A DNA stretch of 64,000 bases. Origin: Protopterus annectens. Taxonomy: Eukaryota > Chordata > Ceratodontiformes > Protopteridae. Position numbers and translations under genes: made by a program. The DNA lies in contig NC_056750.1 in the NCBI RefSeq assembly GCF_019279795.1, positions 699,460,394-699,524,393 on the forward strand. The letters are read 5' to 3'. Below are positions 22,616 through 34,870 of the stretch, in pieces. The notes beneath the pieces are model-generated. The model was not told the DNA's origin and did not search any database. It saw only the letters and a list, made by a program, of their open reading frames with translations. Positions within the stretch are counted from its first letter, which is position 1, and each line of letters begins with the position of its first letter.

Positions 22616-23595
22616 TAAGGTTAGTATTTCTGCATAAAGCACTCAAAGAAGCAATATCTTTCCCAGAAAGACAAATTACAGTAAGATATAACTGAGTTAT
22701 CAACAGAAAACCTTCACAGAATAGGTTGCTACCATCCTGAAAAGTCATTTAGCAGAAATAAACTCAAAAAAGAATTGTAAACTTCCCACAATTGTGAAAC
22801 AATTTAAAAATACTTTACACACCAGTAAATGCACTAAATACACAAATTCAGTTCCATTATCTGAACAGAAACAGAAACATGTGTTATAAAACTGATGGAA
22901 GAGTACAAAGTGCTATAAACAGGAAATGAGAGTGCAGTAAGGGAAAAGAAAGTGAATAAAGTTAAAGTGTACAGAAGACGATCGGTTCCCAAAGCAACAG
23001 GAAACAGAAAGTCTGTCACATTAATATTAGATATTTAATTACACATACAGTGTACAAAACACAAAATACAAACACATAATAAAAATAGTAATAAAATAGA
23101 TGTACAAATGACCATAGAAAGACAGTTAAATAAAGGCAAGAAGCACACAATCACCCAAACCAACATAAGAAAAACGATGGAGGTTAGAGCATTATTGCTT
23201 GTATATTGCATTTTTCAGTTATTGGAGTGCCACCATTCTGATTATTCTAGTGAAACCCTTTATAGCTGCCTTAACTGGCAAACTGCACACCTATTTATAA
23301 ACAAGTGTACTGCTCAAATTCAAGCTGCCTCATGAGGTGTCAGACTCATGTTTTCTGTTAGGCTACACAGCAACTGCTTATATCTCTGAGTCACAATAAA
23401 TTAAAATGTGAGAACAAAGTCTTTTAAGTTGAACATGTAAACATGTTTATTTTTATCTCCCAGACTATAGTATATTATTTAGACCTGTATTTTTAGTATT
23501 GTACCTGAATTTTGAAATGGGAGGTATTTAGACGTCCATGATAACTTCTGTATTAACCTGTAACATAATTGTATGTAAAAATGTTTTTTGTTATT
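22616..23595. other. Unassigned AT-rich DNA
   Basis: No gene or assignable repeat seen. Confidence 0.5.
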
Positions 23596-23599
23596 TTTT

Positions 23600-23706
23600 G
23601 CAAGGAGCTTATCTCCCCAGGCCTCTACTGAAAATGGACATGTATCCAGTTAGACTAGCCCGGTCAACAAATGTAAAATAAAAATAAATAAATAAATAAA
23701 ATAAAT
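23600..23706 (+). mobile_element. L2-type LINE 3' end
   Basis: AGGAGCTTATCTCCCCAGGC, CTCTACTGAAAATGG and CCCGGTCAACAAATG are followed by a (AAAT)n tail. The same 3' block occurs, inverted, at the 3' ends of the two large LINEs (24806-24905 and 28361-28470). Confidence 0.7.
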
Positions 23707-24059
23707 TTTTATATTTTTTTTCTTATTTCATTATAGATCATTTCGTCACATTTAGAACAAGATGAAATCACTTTAGTGGATCTTGGAGACTCTCTCTCTG
23801 ATGCCCTCCTTGTAAGAGGAAAAAAGATGCCTTGTTTGAAGTTTCCAGTAGTTTATTCAGCTAAGTAGGCAGATGGATAAGTATAAGCATTGTAAGGAAA
23901 TAACACACCTTCCCTGTGTGGGGGTGGTCTGCTTACATATCACACACAAAAGAAAAAAGCAAATATCATATCCTTATACAAGGACGGAATCACCCCAGAC
24001 TTCATTAATTTCTGCCTATGAGCAATTTAGCGAAACACCTAGATCTTTATTCCTAAATT

Positions 24060-24660
24060 TATGAAATGCTTTGGCACCAGCAACCTGCAACCATCACCTC
24101 CTTTTGCACAACATGCATATTAAACTTTTGCATGTCATGTGAAACCATGTCATATGGTTTCTCCAGGAAGACTGCAATCTCCATTATCCTTTTGTGCTTC
24201 TTATAATTTTGTTTAATTTATCTTGGCCCTCTTCTGTTTACTCATGTTATACAGTATGAACAATATGCAGGTGATTTATTCATTTGCTGTCTTCTTTTTT
24301 TCCTTCTGCTGAAGTGGCCAGAAAGTTAATTTCAACACCTTACTGACTTGGCTATTATCATTAAAGACAATGGCCAATATAATTATGTTACTTTGAAAAA
24401 TATCGCCTTAGACAGCAATACCAAATTTGTTAGTGCCATAATATGACTGATTCTCATTACTGGCAGTCTCCTGAAATATGTCCAGCATATCCAATCAGTA
24501 GTTGTTAGAGGGAATCACATACGGGGATGTTGTAAAAAAACAGATGCTTTGGGACAGGTTTACTTACCTCACACCCACAAGAATATACCTATTCCTAGAT
24601 GTTCTCAAGCCTCATATACTTTCTTAAACTTACTGTCATCACTTTCAACAAACTGGAACA
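24060..24660 (+). pseudogene. LINE reverse transcriptase fragment
   Basis: Plus-strand translation near 24205-24290 gives LIYLGPLLFTHVIQYEQYAG then DLFICCL, matching 'GSVLGPLLF....QYADDLFI' (motifs B-prime and C). The catalytic YADD is read as YAGD, so one Asp is lost. The following residues (EVARKLIST and LAIIIKDN) fit the RT thumb side. Frames break downstream. An L2- or Rex1-like origin is possible. Confidence 0.4.
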
Positions 24661-25381
24661 ACTCCATAAAAAATTAGTAAGTATGTCACTGTGTGTCCTA
24701 ACTGTGCTGACCACTGCACTGCCCATAATGAAATAAACTGGGCATAACAAAGACAACACAGTAATATGGGTCACATGAGACTTATTTACAAACTTGTATA
24801 CAATCCAAAATATTTATTTATTATTTATTTATTGCATTTTTTTAACAGGGAAAGTCCACTAGGCATGAAAAGAGCCCAATTTTCAGTGGAGGCCTGGGGA
24901 GAAAAGCTCCACAAAGACATATACAATTAGAGTGAAATCACTAAGAAAAACAAGATCGCACAATACAGTTACATTGCATGAGACTGGTAAATTGCAGCAG
25001 TGGTGCAAGAAGAAAATACAATCATTAACATAAAAATACAATATTTGACATATTAAAATCATATAGTACGATTATATTGCAAGACTTGTGTAATAGCGGC
25101 AACTGTGATAGAATAAAGAAAAATATAAACATTGATATGTACAAGTAAAGACAGACAATTTCTCAGAAGATGTTTTTGAATGCTATTTACACTGATGCAC
25201 AGGGTGGATTCAAATACACAAGAAAGTGATAAATTCCAGGTGAGTAGCTGTCAGGAGATTAAGCACAGAGTGAAAGATAGAGGGGGATATAAGTGGGGAG
25301 GTTGGATAGGCCTGATGAAAGTGACAGGGAGAAGGATAGAAATTGATGTGATGGTTAGAGGTATAACACTGGGAGGTGAAG

Positions 25382-28288
25382 TCAAGAATTGTGGTTGTGT
25401 GTTTGGGAGCAGGGGCATACCCATTTACAAGAGAGATGCAGTTTGAGGGAGTTTTTAAAGGAGGTCCAGTTCCTAATTGCTCTGTGTGATGGGGGGAGAT
25501 TATTCCATGCCTTAGATACATAGTAGGAATACAACATTTGGCCGGCTGAGAGCTTGGGTTTCTCAATGGATAGTAGCATTTTGTTTTCGGACCTTAGGAG
25601 CTGGTTTGGATGATACATGGGCAGAATGGAAGAAAGGGAAGGGCAAGATTCTGGGTGTTAGATGAGCTTATGGCTGTAGTTAGTTGTAGGAATGTGAGAT
25701 AGTGTTGGGATTTTAGCCAACTAAGTTAATGCAGAGTGGAACAATGATGAGCAAGATATTTTGCATTTGTAGCAAATTTGGTGACTTTGTTATAACAAGA
25801 GTCTAGTTTTGCTTGCAAGGAGGACTATATATAGGAGCACCACAGAGAAGTGTAGGAAGCAGGAGGGAAGAGGCCAGAGCCTTTTTAGCAGAGAGATTGA
25901 GAAAATAGTTGTGCCTGTACAGAGCGCCAAGTTTTTGATGGAGTTTTTTTGATGTTACTGTAAATGTGCAGGTCGAATGTTAACTTGTCATCAATAATGG
26001 CTTGTAGTAATTTGCTGCTGTAAACAACTTCAATAATGGTGTTATTTTGTGAGTGAATGGAGAATAGTGACTTGTCCACAGAGCTGGATTTAGTGGTGGT
26101 AAAAATTAAAAGTTTTATTTTACTGGGCTTGACAGCGAGATGGTTGTGGGACATCCAGGTCTCTGTGGAAGTAAATGCTTCTTGGGTGAAATGCTGTCAA
26201 GTGGAGGCAGATTTAGCAAAGAAGATGATAGTTGAGTCATCTGCATACTGGATGACCGTGCTATGGATGAGAGAGGAATGAAAGTTACTGACAATAAGAT
26301 GAATAAGAGGGGACCCAGTATTGATCACTGGGGGATGCCTGTGTTTGTGGTTATGAAAGGGGAGGAAGCATGTAGCCATTTAGTAGATTACTGCATGTTG
26401 TTGAGATAATTAGTAAACCATAGTATGGTAGGGGGAGATAGTCCAAGATTGGTGAGTTTATTAAGCAAGAGGGAGTGTGATATGGTGTCAAATGCCTTTG
26501 AAAGACCTAGAAATAATGCTGAGACTAAGTCTCCAGCATCTCGTGCTCTGTTTACCATGTCAAGGAATGAAATGAGGGCTGTTAGTATTATGTCCTGGCC
26601 TAAAGCCATGTTGAGTGGGAGAGAGTATCTGGTTTTGTGTCAAGTGACTGAGGAGCTGGGTATGGATACATTTCTCTAGAACTTTTGAGACAGGGAGAGA
26701 ATGGCAATAGGGTGGAAATTTGAGACGTCAGGGTTATTCCCACCTTTGTGATATTTTAGAATAAATGCTTTTTTACAAATATCTGGTATGCAAGACACGT
26801 GAATGGATCTGTTTAGGAGGATGCTGATAGGATATGCAATGGCAGAGGCTGAGAGTTGTAAGTATTCGGCGAGTAAGTTATCAGGGGCATTAGTACAGGG
26901 CTTGAGTTTGTGAAGACTTTTTTGATAGTGGAGGTGGGAATGGGTGTTAGTGTGAAGGAAGGTGGAGGATTTGTAGGTGAGTGCAAAGGTGGAATACCTG
27001 GTGAGTTGGCATTAGTAGATGGGAAGGTGGTAGTAAGTTTTTTTATGGTGTCGATAAAGTAGTTGTTAAAGAGAGAGGCTATTTCAGGTGGAGTTTTTTC
27101 AGGGTTTGGGCAAGGGCTGTTGACTGCACCCCAAAATTTCTTGGGTTTTTTGTTTTTGATAACTAGACATTTGGCCTGGTTGCAGAGTTATTTATATAGA
27201 TTGAGATTAGTCAGAGTTTTGGTTTTTTTCCAGGCTTTCCAAGCTTTGTCCCTAGTGGACATTACTTACTTTGGACTTTGTAAGCCAAATTGCATATTTT
27301 GACTTAATCCTTTTTAACAGGAGTGGGGCAAGACTATTTAGGATCCTGAGAAATATAGAATTAAAGAATTCTACAGCTTCGTTAAGTGGGAGAAATTTTA
27401 GTTGGCTCCAACTGGTTTTATGTAGAATGTCATTGAAGGTGTTTGGGAAGAAGTGTGATAGGACTCTGCTGTATCTGTATTGGTGGGCGTTTGGTATGGA
27501 GATGGGGTTACATATTATGAATGTTGGAGAGTGTTCACTGATATTATTCAGGAGAGTCCCTGAGCTGGTAATTTTGTCTGGGTCAGAGACAAAGATCCAA
27601 TCCAAGATAGAGCCTTTGTTTACCTTTGCAATGGGTCTTGTGATATCCAAGATTAGCTGCATATAGACGTGAAGGTTAATATTAGTAGAGGGGTTTTTAG
27701 TGGATATATCTAGCCAGTTAATGTTGACGTCGCCTAGGATGATGGTTTCATTTGTTATGTTGCTTGTTGTCCAGGCAAGAATGTCTTCAAGAATGGGTGT
27801 ATTATTGCCTGGGGGAATGTATATGGCTATTATGCAAAAGGTTTTGCAGTTGTTAAGTTTTAGGAAGGTAACAAGTAGCTCTGCAGTGGAGAAAAGGGGA
27901 ATTGGTTTGAAATATGGGATTACTGTAAAGGAGCTAGGGAATAGTAAGGTGATACCACCACATTTTTTTGTAGTCTATCAGTTCTAAGGCAGGAGTAGTC
28001 TGGGGGCAGAAATTCAGAATCTTTGATGGATGGTTTTAGCCAGGTTTCAGTGATGGCAGTAAAGTCTGATTTATGTTGATTTAGTCATGCATGCAGTTGG
28101 GGAACTTTATTTCTGATGCTTTGGAGACTGACTGTGGTGAAGTTTAGGGATTTTGTGGAGTAGGGGGAGTTTGGAGAGGGAGGAGAAGGGCCAGGGATGG
28201 GATTTATGTCACCACAAAGGACTAGTTCACTAAGTGAAGGGATATAGGTAGGTATGGTTTTCTTTTTTTTTGGTAATGGAAGTACCAA
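25382..28288 (-). pseudogene. L2-like ORF2 (endonuclease and RT), copy A
   Basis: Read right to left. The N-terminal LSELVLCGDINPIPGP (28187-28213 encodes the 2A-like core) comes first. The apurinic-type endonuclease C-terminal part follows at 27662-27252, with ILDWIFVS and SEHSPTF. The RT comes next: motif A block ALFLGLSKAFDTISH at about 26510-26465, GIPQ-SILGPLLFI near 26330 and QYADDSTII at about 26250-26225. The C-terminal AWNNLPPSHR and SFKNSLKLHL lies near 25500-25420. The catalytic Asp of motif A is Gly here (GGT, plus-strand ACC at 26505-26507), while YADD is intact. Frame changes and stops are frequent. Confidence 0.8.
28187..28213 (-). other. 2A-like motif remnant at the ORF2 N-terminus, copy A
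   Basis: Encodes GDINPIPGP. The matching site in copy B encodes GDIHPNPGP, closer to the D-x-E/H-x-NPGP pattern of 2A peptides; Asn is replaced by Ile in copy A. Confidence 0.5.
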
Positions 28289-28701
28289 TTGAAATTGTGG
28301 TGGTAAAGGAGGCTGTAGTTTGGGAGAGTATGATTAGTTTCTTTAATAATATTAAGTTTGTACTATTTATTTATTTATTTTATTTATTTCAGTTTCTTAA
28401 CCGGGAAAGTCCATTGGGCCAAGGTAGCCTGTTTTCAATGGAGGCCCGAGGAGGAAAGCTCCAGACAGAAAGACAATATAAAATATATTAGTACAGCATA
28501 TAGAGCAACAATTTAACATTCAATATACAGAAAGACAATATTATAAAAACATTGAAATATATGAGCGAAGTCAACCACTTATAAGATATTTACAAAAAAC
28601 AACAGATTCATGTTCATTTAGTACAACATAATTTTAGACAAAGGAATTTAAGCAGTGGCAGAGATTGTGTGTAAGGATAAACTAGAGATAGGTACCAGGA
28701 T

Positions 28702-31664
28702 TCAAGTAGGATGGGCACATGAGCACTTCCAGAGAGAAGAGAGGTGAGAGTGGAGTAAGGTTTTAAAGGAAGGGAGATTCTGGGTAGTTCTAATGTGAGG
28801 GGAAAGAGAGTTCCATAATCTAGCAAGGGAGAATGATAGTAGTAGTAGTTGCCCTGGTGCGTGTAAAGGCTTGTAAAGTTCCAAGAGGTTCTGATTTGTG
28901 GATCTAAGTGTTCTGTGTGGCTGGTGAAGTTTTAAGGAAGAGGAGAGTGATGGACAGTTAGAAGGTTTAAAAATGAGCTTGTGTGCTGTTGTTAGTTGAA
29001 TTAAATTTAGGTAGCCTGGGAGTTCCAACCAGTTTAGAAAATGGAGGGAGTTACAATGATGAGTGGAGGATTTGGATCCTGTGGCAAACTTGGAAATTTT
29101 ATTATTGTACAAGGAAAGTTTAGTTTCAGAGTTGACTGGAGATTAGTCAGTAGTGGAGCTCCATACAAAAGGGAAGGTAGGAGGTAGGTGGTAGATAGTT
29201 GTCTAGAAGACAGAGAAAGGTAGCGTCTGTGCCGATAAAGCACTCCAGGATTTTGATGAGTTTTTTAAATATTGGTTTATAGGTGGATGTCAAACTTGAG
29301 CTGGTCATCGATAAGGACACCCAGAAGTTTTGTATGTGGAACTATTTCAATGAAAGTTTTGTTTAGACTGAGTATAGAGAAGGATGCTTTGTCAACAGCA
29401 GTATGTCTAGAGGGGGGGGGGGGGGTAAAGATCATTATTTTGAATTTGGAGGCATTTAGGGCTAGATGATTGTCAAGCATCCAGGACTCAGTGGAGGAGT
29501 AGGCCTCTTGAGTAAGGTTTATTAATATAGTTTATTAATATGGGAAGAGTTTTGGCAGAGCAGATGATAGTTGAGTCGTCTGCGTATTGTACCAGTTTAG
29601 CACTGGGGATCTTTTGGTGGAAATCATTGATAAAAATGTTAAATAGTAAGGGACCCAATATAGAGCCGTGGGGTACACCTGTTGGGATGTGAAGGAAAGA
29701 GGAAGTACAGTAGTTCCATTTTACAACTTGCTCCCTGGCTGAAAGATAGCTGGTGAACCATTTGATAGAAGAGGAGGAGAGATTAAGATGGGAAAGTTTA
29801 GAAAGCAGAAGCGCATATGAGACAGTGTCGAAAGCCTTGGATAAGTTGAGGAGGAGGGTAGAAACTATGTTACCAGAGTCATGAGAAGAGTTGATGATTT
29901 CGAGGAAGGAAAGGAGGGCAGTGGTGGTGCTATGTCCTGGTCTAAACTCATGTTGGGTAGGAGTCAGTAGTTGGTTGTCCAGTAGGTAGGGTAATAGTTG
30001 CAGGTGAATACATTTTTCGAGTATCTTAGAGATAGGGGATAGGATAGCAATAGGGAGAAAGTTAGAGATTGAACAGTTGTTATCTCCTCTGTGGAGGGGG
30101 ATGATGAAGGCTTTTTTCCAGAGGTGTGGTACCTAGGATTCCTGGATGGAGCGATTGATTAGGATGCTGATGGGAAGGGCTATGCCATCAGTGGCTAGTT
30201 TGAGAAAGTTGGATGGAATGTCATCTGGGGCATTAGAACAAGGTTTTAACTTTAGTAGGAGCTTTTTTATAGTATGGGTTAGAATGGATATGAGAGTAAA
30301 TGGGGAGGACTCAGCATTATTGGGGGTTGAAGTTTTTGTTTGTTATGTTGGGGGGGATATTTTTAGGAAAGAGGAGGCGAGTTTGCCTATGGAGTCAATG
30401 AAAAAAGAATTGAATTGGGTAGCTAGGTGGAGGTCAGGTACATCTGGGTCAGGGCAAGGGTTCTCTTTTTTACATGGGGATAGTATTTTTGCAGTGCTAC
30501 TCCAAACCTTTTTGGGGGTTGGTTTTATGATTATTCTGAAGTTTAAGACAGTAGAATTTACGGTCAGTGGCTATTTGTTTTTTTTACTTGATTTCGCAGT
30601 TGCTTGTATTTCGCAAGAGAGCTGGGAGTTTTGCATTTTTTATAGTATTTCCAGGTTTTGCCTCGGCGATGTGTAAGTAGTTTTGTGTCTTTAGTTAGCC
30701 AGGGGGCGGTTTTGGATCTGAATATTTTGGTTCTACAGGGGACAAAGTGGTTAAGCATATCAGTGAGAATTCTATTGTAAAGTGAGACAGCAGTGTCTAA
30801 AGGAAGGGACTTTAGAGGGTTCCAGTCTATCTGTTTTAAAGCATTAGAGAAAAGAAGGGAGTTGAAGTTTTGCATGCTGCGGGTATTAATGTGTTTGTGC
30901 TGAAGGAGGAGGGTTGAAGGGGAATGGCATATGTAGGCAGGGAGATGGTCACTAAGGGAGTCAGGGGGAGTACCACTATCAGAAATTCAGTTTGGGTGGG
31001 AGACTAGTATCTAGTCAAGGATGCTACCTGTGGTATAATCTTTATTTGGTCTAGTAAGGGTTTTGATTAGCTGAGTGAATTGATATAGGTTGATGCTTTG
31101 AGAAGGGTTAGATGAGTCAATGGAAGACCAGTTAATGTTGACATCGCCTAGAATTATTGTCTCATTGTATATTCTGGAAGTGAACCAGGCAAGAATATCT
31201 TCCAGAATAGGGATATTGTTACCAGGTGGTATATACATGGTGGAAATGCATAACGTTTTATTGTTGTTTACTTTAAGAAGGGCGAGGGTTAGCTCGGCAG
31301 TGTCAAATGAGTGTATGGGCTTAGTATAGGGTGTCACTGTTAAGGAGGAGGAGAAAAGTAAGGCTACTCCTCCACCTTTCTTTTGGGATCTGTCACTTCT
31401 TATGAGTTTATAGTTAGGGGATGTTATTTTGGTGTCTTTTATGTGTGGTTTTAGCCAGGTTTCTGTGATAGAGAGAATATCAGGTTTGTTATGGGAGATC
31501 CAGGCATAAAAGGCAGGTATTCTATTACAAAGGTTCTTGGCATTAAGTGTAGCAAGGAGAAGAGATTTGTGGGGGAGGGGAGAGCTATGTGAGTTTGGTT
31601 TGGAGGTGGAGTTGTGTGAAGGCCCTGGGTTAGGGTGTATGTCTCCAGAGCGGAGGAGGAGGGT
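28702..31664 (-). pseudogene. L2-like ORF2 (endonuclease and RT), copy B
   Basis: The N-terminus at 31664-31620 reads LLLRSGDIHPNPGPS. The endonuclease is seen as LCISTMYIPPGNN and ETIILGDVNINW (31337-31011) and continues at 30875-30564. In the RT, motif A reads STLLLNLSKAFDTVSY near 29860-29815, and GVPHGSILGP lies at about 29660-29695. QYADDSTII has its YADD codons at 29575-29586. A block LDNHLALNASKFKIMIF follows at 29480-29430, and the C-terminal block FSLARLWNSLSPH lies near 28830-28790. The motif A Asp is replaced by Asn (AAC, plus-strand GTT at 29845-29847). Stops and frame changes make it a pseudogene. Confidence 0.8.
31620..31646 (-). other. 2A-like peptide motif at the ORF2 N-terminus, copy B
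   Basis: Encodes GDIHPNPGP, preceded by a Leu-rich stretch (LLLRS). This is the arrangement of 2A-like sequences known at the N-termini of some CR1/L2-group LINE proteins. Its activity is not known. Confidence 0.5.
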
Positions 31665-32721
31665 GACTAATTTTGAGTAGAGAATGGATAGGTAACTATG
31701 TTCTAATGGGTTATAGGTGTGGGTATTGGAACCTAATGAGGTTAACTTGGTGGGTATGGGAAGTGGTTTACTAGGAGTACGGAACAGCTTCCTTTGGAAT
31801 AGAAAAAATCATTATGTTTGTAGAGGTGGGAAGAGCCTTGGGTTGTAAAGGGAAAGTCTTTTTAATATATATTGCAGTTGTGTGAAAGGGAGATGAGTAC
31901 TGAAACTGAGGGAGACTAGTGTGGTAGAGTAGGTAGAAGAGGATGAGGCTTTGAAATTAGGGTAGTAGAGCATAAGCAGCTTTTGTTTGCATGATGGGTG
32001 TTAGATGCGAGTTAAGTGAGAGGGATATGTAGGAAGAGAGATGGTTAATACATAAGAGAGGTGTAGTTACAATGGTTTGTGTGAGGATGTATAGATAGGG
32101 ATGTTGTAGGGTGGAGGATGAGTAAAGCAGTGGGCAGTGGGTGGGTGCAAGACAACAGCCTGAGGATAGTGATAGGGTGTGGAGGGAGGGACCTAGTTTG
32201 ATAGGCAGGTTATATGTGGGAGCGGTTAGAGAGCTATAAATGTAAATGCACTGGGGGGCAGGTGGGAACTGGGGCAGGGTATGGGGAGCGGAGTGATCCC
32301 GCAAGGTGAACGGAGCGGGAAGAGCTGAGAGAGGAGGAAGCCTACAGGAACAATCAGGGGAATTGGAAGTTAAGCAGTAAGGAAATAAGACAGCACAGGT
32401 AAGGAAAAGCTGGGATACAAATGTTTTGGGGGTAAAAGTAGACTATAACCAATGCAAAGAGTGAGCTACAGAGTGATGCTAAACACTAAGTACAGTGGGG
32501 TAAGCCTAACTCAATCCTTGAGCACTTGAGGTTATGGTTAGGGAAGGAAGGGTTTGCACTACCACCTAGTGACAGACCTAGGTAATTGCAGCTGAAGAGA
32601 GAAGAGGGAGAATATGGGGAATGGGGGCAAGCTACTAGCAATGCATGGAGGGGCACAACACTAGGCAGACTAGGTAAGCAGAGAAAAAGACAAGCAATAG
32701 TTGAAGCATGTACACTGGTAT

Positions 32722-33008
32722 ACCTTTAGGCAGCAGCAAGATTCTTAACCTTCCTTAATAGGAACCCTTTATGGTTTTATTTGGTTGTCACGGGTTGAAT
32801 ATTTCCAGGTGGTGAGAGGGAAGAATGCCTTGGGAGATTAGAGGGCAGGACATAGTAAGACTGGTAAAACTTTAGACAGCAGCCGGATTCTTATCCTTCT
32901 TTAATAGGAGCCCTTTTTGGTTTTATTTGTTTGTCATGGGTTGAATAGTTCCAGGTGGTGAGAGGGAGAAACGCCTTGGGAGATGGGAGGGCAGGACAAA
33001 GTAAGCTA
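32722..33008. repeat. Two tandem units of about 146 bp
   Basis: CAGCAGCAAGATTCTTA at 32731 recurs as CAGCAGCCGGATTCTTA at 32877. The units agree through TTTTATTTG, CCAGGTGGTGAGAGGG and CCTTGGGAGAT to GGGCAGGACA. They lie on the 5' side of LINE copy B and may be its 5' UTR monomers. Confidence 0.75.
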
Positions 33009-34615
33009 GGTAACCATGCACATATACAGCCGTACATTTTCAGATGCAATATTTCCTCTTTGCTGCCATGCCATCCTGAGTCACTGTATTGCCAAGTCTA
33101 CATATCATAGTCACTCAGACCCCAGATGACACTTTAGTTTAGATAAGAATCCCGGTTTCTGGAAAAGATCGTCTATAGAGAGAGGAGCTGATGGCAGAGT
33201 AGCTGGGGAGGTTGTGTGAGTGGGTTGATGTGGAAGGGGAGTGTTTGTGAGGTGTGTAATGTGTTTGACATGATGACAGTTTTAGAGGGAGAGAGAGGTA
33301 GATAAAATGATTAATTATCTCAGAATTTGTAAAATGATGCAACTCTGCTTGTAACTTCCTGGCTTCCATTTCATATTTCTCAAATCACCTCTCTGTCACA
33401 CAGCAATCACCGAACCTTCTTTTTCTGTAATTGTAAGAAAACAGTGAATTTCACTGGAAGCATTTGTCAGATAATTATTCCAAAAATAACTTCAGACATG
33501 CTGTCAGAACACTTATCATGAAAAATGGCTCTGTGACTAGGATCTCTGAAAAGTTGAAAAGCCTTACTTGAATGCAGAAAACTATGATTAAAAGATTGCA
33601 AAAAAGTTATTTGCCTAAAATCTGTGTTTTCTGGAGGAGCCAGCACCATACTTAATTTAACTACTAAGATCATCAATAGGTAAATACTTGGTTGTTTCAC
33701 AAAAAATGAAGTATGTCTTTCGTGTTTATTTACTTAATTATGTACTATTTTTAATAAGAAGTGGACTGGCCTATTGACTCTTTTCAGGCATAGCTGATCA
33801 TACAGAATAGTACACAAAAACAATACAGAATGACAGAACAATGTTACAATTATAAAGTTAGCAGAATATAATGAAGGTAACGCACAGTCCTCACTACACA
33901 TCTATATACATTAAAACAAGAAAAGCACCATTTTCAAGGTATGCTTTTTGAATTAGTTTAATTCAAGCACTTGATATACAACAGAAGAAATTACACCTAT
34001 TTAACAAGGATGCAACATGATGGCTGCAATTAATAGTCCTACAAACCTAATTTGCCATTCATTTTCTAGTTACCAGTTGCAATTAATCTTGTTTTGTTTT
34101 AATAGTTCCTTTCTCATTATGGAAACAGTACTCAGTCACTGTTTCTCCTCATATTTTCTTCATGCTAATCTTCATTCTTCTTAGCTTCCTTTAGAAACTT
34201 CCCTTTAATAATATGTATGTTCTCTCATACTGTACTAGAGATGGTTATTTCAGTCTTCTTATTGCTTTCCTATTTATCCCTTAGATACTTATCTCCATTT
34301 TTATCCTTCTCAACATCTGTCCACGGATTTCCTTTCATGCACATCTTATTACCTTTGTTAATTTCTACATAAGACTTTACTTAGATTTGTAAACTCTGAT
34401 ACCTTTGTGCTCACCTCATTGATATGCTAGGGTATACTTATTGGTGGTTGATGCACTATTGTGCAAATATGGTTTGTTATTGTGCTCTCTTTTGTGTCCT
34501 ATCTCCCTAACCCTTTGTCTTGATCAAGTTAAGTTAAAAGATCAAATTCTGTTCATAGGTAGCGTCTTAAGAACTGGGTCATTACACCTGTTCAGGCTAT
34601 ATATAGTTGTGGATT
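33009..34615. other. Unassigned DNA with a decayed L2 tail
   Basis: Around 33718-33800 the minus strand resembles an L2 3' end (GCCTGAAAAGAGTCAATAGG, then an A/T-rich tail). The rest shows no supported feature. Confidence 0.4.
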
Positions 34616-34870
34616 CACTTTAGAAGCTCGAATTCCCAAAAACCCGAACTTCATATGGTCGAGACCATAAGATCGATTTTTGGAAACTCAAACTCCTAAA
34701 ATGAAATTAAAACGTACAAGGGTCCTTGCCTCTCTGTGGAAGTAATGTTTTAAGGTAAGGAAAGTGTTATTTTTTTTAACACTTTACACATTTGATTTAC
34801 TGAAAGCTCGAGCATATGGTCTCGACCATATGCAATTCGAGCTTTCAGTAATTCGATTATGTAAAGTGCT
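34616..34870. mobile_element. Palindromic MITE-like element
   Basis: The left part (GAAGCTCGAATTCCC, GAACTTCATATGGTCGAGAC, AAATGAAATTAAAACG) aligns with the left end of the element at 45543-45892, though diverged. The right part is the long palindrome at 34780-34868, which repeats AGCTCGAATT and CATATGGTCGAGACCATA. No coding capacity. Confidence 0.55.
34780..34868. repeat. 89-bp near-perfect palindrome
   Basis: Arms of about 42 bases: CACTTTACACATTTGATTTA then CTGAAAGCTCGAGCATATGG on the left, its reverse complement on the right with a few changes. The centre is CTCG near 34821-34824. Confidence 0.85.

Larger units (their letters stand above)
24806..28350 (-). mobile_element. L2-like LINE, copy A
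   Basis: Minus-strand element with its 3' end at about 24806: (AAAT)n-type tail, then the block with GCTTTTCTCCCCAGGCCTCC. ORF2 remnants extend to 28288 and the 5' side is cut near 28350, where copy B's tail begins. No ORF1 is seen. Endonuclease and RT blocks keep the L2/CR1 order. Multiple frameshifts and stops. Confidence 0.85.
28361..32400 (-). mobile_element. L2-like LINE, copy B
   Basis: Second minus-strand L2-like element, head-to-tail with copy A. Its 3' tail is the (TTTA)n run at about 28366-28390, followed by the shared 3' block with TTAACCGGGAAAGTCC. ORF2 extends to about 31664. A further 0.7-1.3 kb of G-rich sequence (plus strand) beyond may be 5' UTR or ORF1 remains. The 5' end is not sharply defined. 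Confidence 0.85.

Noticed and set aside
25180..31329. Plus-strand frames over the two LINEs
   Set aside because: Antisense shadows of the ORF2 relics.
32722..33008. CRISPR-like direct repeats
   Set aside because: Two long diverged units with no spacers in a vertebrate-like genome; a plain tandem repeat.
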